Shown here: positions 59,534 to 64,000 of the stretch, piece by piece
Numbering within the stretch: the stretch's first letter is position 1
Layout of the letters: the number at the start of each line of letters is the position of its first letter
DNA from: Moringa oleifera
Taxonomy: Eukaryota; Streptophyta; Magnoliopsida; Brassicales; Moringaceae
Assembly: GCA_021397835.1 (NCBI GenBank)
Contig: JAJFZO010000034.1
Location: 746,501 to 810,500, forward strand
Direction: 5' to 3'
DNA: 64,000 bases
Position numbers and translations under genes: made by a program
The notes under the pieces: generated by a model
Told to the model about the DNA's origin: nothing
The model's database searches: none
What the model saw: only the letters and a program-made list of their open reading frames with translations

Positions 59534-60600
59534 TTCTCAAACCCAAATAGAATAACAAAGTCACTGAAGATCTTCAATTGAAAAAAGACTACCTTTTAAC
59601 AAACAGGGAGCAAGCACCAAGATATATATATATTTTTTGTGTTTGTTACCTTTGATTGACAAGATCACGAATCAACTACAATTTTTGTTCATATTATCCT
59701 ATAATTCGATCAAACTTATCAAAGATGCATGATAAATAGTAAAACAAACAGAAGTTGCAAAATAACTAGACAGAATCACCAGAAAGCTACCCTTAGATCA
59801 GATACCAATAAGATATAAATACAGAAACGTGATCCTATCCAGAAAAGAATTTTCACCAAACCCTCTTCCTATTCCTATTGGTTTTCATATTCCTATTCCA
59901 TTCATTACTGATCTCGTACTCCAAAAATTAACATTTGTAAAAAGCTCACCAATAAAAAATGCCCCAACCCGTCCTCATATATTACCTTAAAAAACGACCT
60001 TTGGTAGTTCAGAACCACAATTTTCCCGTTTCCAATCATAAAATATTTAAATCTTAGTAATCTAAATTACAAGAAAAAAAAATCAAAGTAAACCCCAAGA
60101 AAACGACCCAATTCCCACCATTATCCGGCCAAAGACCCCTGACACAGAGTTTTCCCCCAAAAATAATAATAAAAAAAAATTCAGGAAAAAGAGACTTCTT
60201 AAAGTACAATAAAACAGGGAGAAGACCCAGAAGCTGCAAGCGTGCGAAATGCAAAACCCATAAACACAATGCCCAAAAAGAAAAGTAAATAAGGAGAGAG
60301 AAACAGACGAAAAGGTTGACTTTGAATTCTATGAAATGAAGATAGGAGAAGAGAAAACAAAAAGTCGGTGGTGGTGTTAGCTTCCTTTTGAGATTCAAAG
60401 CCACAAAAGTCTCGTCATATCATCTACTCGCCTCCTCTCACCAAACAATAAGGAGATGGTGAAGAGAAGATTTTGGGCCCAACTTGGATTCTGCGGCTAA
60501 CGGAGTAACAGAGAGAGAGGATCCGCGATAGCTGTGGATGATATGAGAGTTCAAAGAGAACCCAAGATCAACCAAACAGAAAGGAGATGGAAGCGGGCGG
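59534..60600 (-). promoter_or_regulatory. 5' leader and promoter region of the Raf-like kinase
   Basis: Of ordinary complexity, with GAGAGA tracts near 60294-60300 and 60510-60518. A 5' UTR intron is possible. The minus-strand open frame 60404-60054 is Phe/Leu-rich, overlaps A/T-rich DNA and is not supported as a gene. Transcription start not determined. Confidence 0.4.
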
Positions 60601-61711
60601 AGCGGAGTTGCCTAAAAAATGGGGGTACGAGGTTCTAATGCTGGACTGTTTCAAATTTCAGAGAAGTAAAACCAAACAGCCAAAACCAAGACCCCTGTTA
60701 GTCTGTTCTGGTTCCGTCTTCTTAACTAAACTACCCGTTTTCGCCCATATACCCTTTCGTCCTTTTTGCCTCGCTAAATCCCTATCATGACTTAGAATAA
60801 CGCGCTTTTTAATTAAAATTAATAGTACTTACATGCTCAATAATTCACACATCTTATTATAAAATTATAATATATAGTTTTGCTTAAAACAAGCTACCTC
60901 AGAATGACCCACCACTACTTTATTCCTAATACATAGTTTACGTCACATTATTTATATGTTTGGGCAATTAAATTTCATTAGCCAAACTAATCACAGCACT
61001 TAGTCTGGCTCACTGTTAGTGATTTTTGTTGGGTCAACCCTTAATTTGGCTTCTTGTTACGGTGACTAAAAGACAACCAGAAATAGGAAAGGACCCAAAT
61101 GGAATTTCACTAGTTGATATCTCTTGCCAAAGTCAGAGATGTTTCTTTAAATGGAAACTAAAATCTGAATAATTTATTATCGGAGCCACCGATGCCCGAT
61201 CCTGTTTGGCAACACCGAGACATTGTTCCGTTTACTAATTTAATCCTGTTTGGACAATACCGAGGTTTGTTTGTCTTTCTAATTATTGACGACAAAACCT
61301 CGTACCGTTTTTATTTTTTATTTTGATAATAGATTTATTTTTATATTTTTATTTTTAATATAAAAGAAGAATAATTAAAATTAAAAAACAGAACAAATAA
61401 AGATAATGGAATATTTTAACATATGATTCATATTTTATTTATTATTAATTTAAGTTTATTATATTTTTTGGAACGAATGGATAATTACCCATGAAATCAT
61501 TTCCTTTTATTGTCCATTTATATAATGCAACCTCATCCACATGCCATGTATGATACTCATGATTATCCTCTTGAACATTTTGACTCATTATTATCTTATG
61601 ATACTAAGAGTCCTCAATAAGCTCGAATCAAATGTTTCAATTTAAATGATTATCGTATAAGCTTATAATATATATAATAAAGTAAGTGATATTTTTGTAA
61701 ACAAATTAATC
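60601..61711. other. Intergenic DNA, no gene recognised
   Basis: Moderate-complexity to AT-rich sequence upstream of the kinase gene. The frame at 60587-60790 has no recognisable features. Confidence 0.45.
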
Positions 61712-62210
61712 ACAATGTGAGATCTTACAAAATTTTTATATTTATCTTTTGTTATTAATTAAATTTTTATATTTAAAAAATAAAAATCAAATTTTTTATC
61801 TATCAATTTGGATTAAATTAAAATTTATTAAAAAATTAAAAATATTTAAATTAAAGATCTTATATGATAAATTTTCATATAAATTTTTTTATAAATATAA
61901 ATAAATGTTCAAATTATAATTAAAAATTTTAAAATTTTATGAGTATTAAAAATATATATTTTTTAAGTTTGCACTGTTAAATTTTTTAAAAATTTATAAA
62001 AAATAAGATATTATTTTGAAAATTATTTAAATTTAAAAATTAAGTGAGAAAATTACTTAAATTATTTTTAAAATATTTCAACAACCAAAATCTTTTTAGA
62101 TTTTTTATAATGATTTGAGTTAAGATTTAAACTAAATTGATAAATATTTATTATTTTTTGAATATAAAATTTAATTGATATATAAGATAAACATTGAGGT
62201 TTTATATTAT
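61712..62210. mobile_element. Second, diverged copy of the MULE-like MITE
   Basis: The left side reads ATCTTACAAAATTTTTATAT and TTATCTTTTGTTA, parallel to GTCTCATAAAATTTTGATAT and TTATCTTATGTTA of the copy at 39496-40019. Both share CTATCAATTTG-ATTAAATT and AAAGATCTTATAT. The right arm is the inverse (ATTGATATATAAGATAAACA, TGAGGTTTTA). Arms are more worn and a target duplication could not be fixed, so ends are approximate. Confidence 0.6.
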
Positions 62211-64000
62211 ATAAATTTAGAATTGCTTTAATGATGAAACAATGACAAAATAAAATCATTCTATATCTAAATGAACTAAATTTAAATTTTTAAAATTAAA
62301 TAAATATAAATATACTAATAAAAAGATTACAAGATTATCTCTTTATGACTTTGGGAGTACTATTCCTAATCTCAATAATCACGTGGCAGTTTCCAATTGG
62401 CTTAGTATCCTTAATGAGGTGTGCATCATCTCCTTAAAACGCTGACCAAAATTAAAAGTATATCTTATAGGCTATTAGTTTTTCCATGTTTCAGCTTATC
62501 GAAGCAGATAAGCAGTTAATAAATCACATTCAACTTTCTTAATAATTGTCATATGCATCTTAATCTTGCTACTTTTGACTCTTCGGCTGTACCCAAATCA
62601 AAAGACGGCGATTACTACAACGTAATCGGATAAGGATGGATAGCCTAATACATGTTGAGAGTAAAAGTGCATCTTGGTTTGTTTTATATTTTATTAACTT
62701 TTTCTTCGGAGGCTTTGGCTAATTAGTTCAATAAATTAATTTAACCACAAACTTAATTATGCAAAAGTTGTAAAATAGGAAAAATTAAGGAACTAAACTT
62801 CCAAAACCAATTAAAGAAGAGCTAGCTGGGATAGGCGTGTAAAAGCCTGCTGGGTTTTACTCTCAGTTGAACACCAAATTCTATTTGTTGGGCTTTCCTG
62901 ACCCGGCCCAGGGGGGGTTTTTATGCATGTAACCCATAAAATCAAAGAATTTTATTTTTTAATATTAGATTTTTTAAAATATAAAAAATCTAAATTATAC
63001 AATTTTTTTAATTTGAATTTGAAGTACTGATTGGTTAAATAATATATTTAATATTTTAATTTTATTTTATCTAGATTTTGACTTAAATTGACATGTAAAA
63101 CTAATAGCACTTTTATCGTTGAATATTTAAACAATAACTGAAATAAATTTATTATTTATTTTAAATTTATCTTTCAATTTGAATGATTTTTTATTCATAA
63201 TATTTTTGAAATTTTTAAATTTTTTAACAATATAAAATTAAGAAAATATATTTTTAATTTTTTAAAATTAAAAAATTTTTATGATGTTAGTTTGATTTTT
63301 TTATATATATGTGAACATTTTAAGTTAATTTTTATTGTAAAAAATCTTTTATTTAAATATTCTTAAATTTTTAAAATTTTTATTAAATTTAAATTTAAAT
63401 TTAAATAAAATTAAAACATCAAATAAATAATTAATTTCATTCATATGTTGAAATGTAGAAGAAAAATAAATATAATTTAAAATTAATTTTAATTTATCCT
63501 ATTCCACGATGAGAAATCATTGAATTATAATGTAACCAATTTTACATATTAAAAAATCAATGTTACAATAATGTGAGCATAGGAGTTTTGCATAGGGCTG
63601 CGAGGAACACCTTGGACCAAAAAATTAAATGCTTGCAAGGCAATAATGATATATAATAGTTGTAATTAATTGAGTAGCGTCCATTTAGTGTTTAAATTCG
63701 GCTAATTATTTGCTATAATTCAGCACACAAAGCCGGTATTCTTTTTTCGGAATTAAAGTGGGGTTGACTAAGCATGGCCGTGTTTATTTTGGGCAGAGAA
63801 TTCATCAATGTTTTAATTTCGCGATCCTAAGCAATGATGAAAAACATGGTAAACGCAAAAAAAAAAAAAAAAAAGCACTAAGTTGCATGATTAATTTTGT
63901 TGATAATCATAATTAATTTATCAACATAGCTCATGATTAACTATTTTATTATGATTCAAGTGAATATTTTAAATAATTAAAAAATAAATTTAGATAAATA
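62211..64000. other. AT-rich intergenic DNA to the window end
   Basis: No reading frame, RNA gene or transposon end was recognised. A poly-A run lies at about 63859-63874. The short balanced stretch at about 62820-62950 (with GGCCCAG and a GGGGGGG run) holds no coding feature I can support. Confidence 0.45.

Noticed and set aside
1..64000. CRISPR array, bacterial operon, phage or organelle insert
   Set aside because: No regularly spaced repeats with unique spacers and no prokaryotic-style gene runs. Introns and base composition are nuclear plant throughout.

Overview
The window is nuclear DNA from a flowering plant, almost certainly a eudicot. Genes are split by AT-rich introns with GT-AG borders (one GC-AG). 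There is a seed vicilin gene, two PPR genes, the plant-specific RdDM factor RDM1 and plant-type decayed transposons. No organelle, bacterial or viral segment was seen, and no tRNA, rRNA or CRISPR array. The species cannot be named from the sequence alone.

Layout. 1-1366 (-): 5' part of a vicilin-like 7S globulin with an antimicrobial-hairpin leader; its 3' end is outside the window. 2440-3836: PIF/Harbinger-type inverted-repeat element. 5085-6543 (+): FCS-like zinc finger (FLZ) gene. 10257-13573 (-): ten-exon inositol polyphosphate 5-phosphatase. 14.3-22.4 kb: gene-poor, AT-rich. 22416-30955 (+): 16-exon SUV3-type mitochondrial RNA helicase. 32155-33885 (-): P-class PPR. 34.2-40.2 kb: transposon island with a dead Harbinger element and a MULE-like MITE. 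41449-43023 (+): DUF1985 gene, followed by a broken tandem copy at 44060-45090. 45835-47323 (+): RDM1. 47608-50190 (-): DYW-class PPR of the YS1 type. 51010-53738 (-): homocysteine S-methyltransferase. 56481-59533 (-): Raf-like protein kinase. 61.7-62.2 kb: a second, more worn copy of the MITE.

The spliced models were built by hand, joining exons at splice sites that keep frame. All complete ones close without internal stops: FLZ 156 aa, phosphatase 579 aa, helicase 562 aa, RDM1 174 aa, methyltransferase 345 aa, kinase 386 aa.

The genes are not an operon or pathway. Their order is nevertheless informative. Vicilin, P-class PPR, RDM1, YS1, HMT3 and Raf-like kinase recall, from memory, the Arabidopsis chromosome 3 run At3g22640-At3g22750, and SUV3 recalls the sister block around At4g14780-At4g14790. 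The window therefore looks like a less fractionated version of an ancestral eudicot block, opened up by transposons. The most interesting local points are the TE island and DUF1985 duplication directly upstream of RDM1, a GC-AG intron in the helicase, a MITE family with a clean 9-bp target duplication, and a diverged direct repeat of unknown nature between the FLZ and phosphatase genes. I found no clearly novel multi-gene system.
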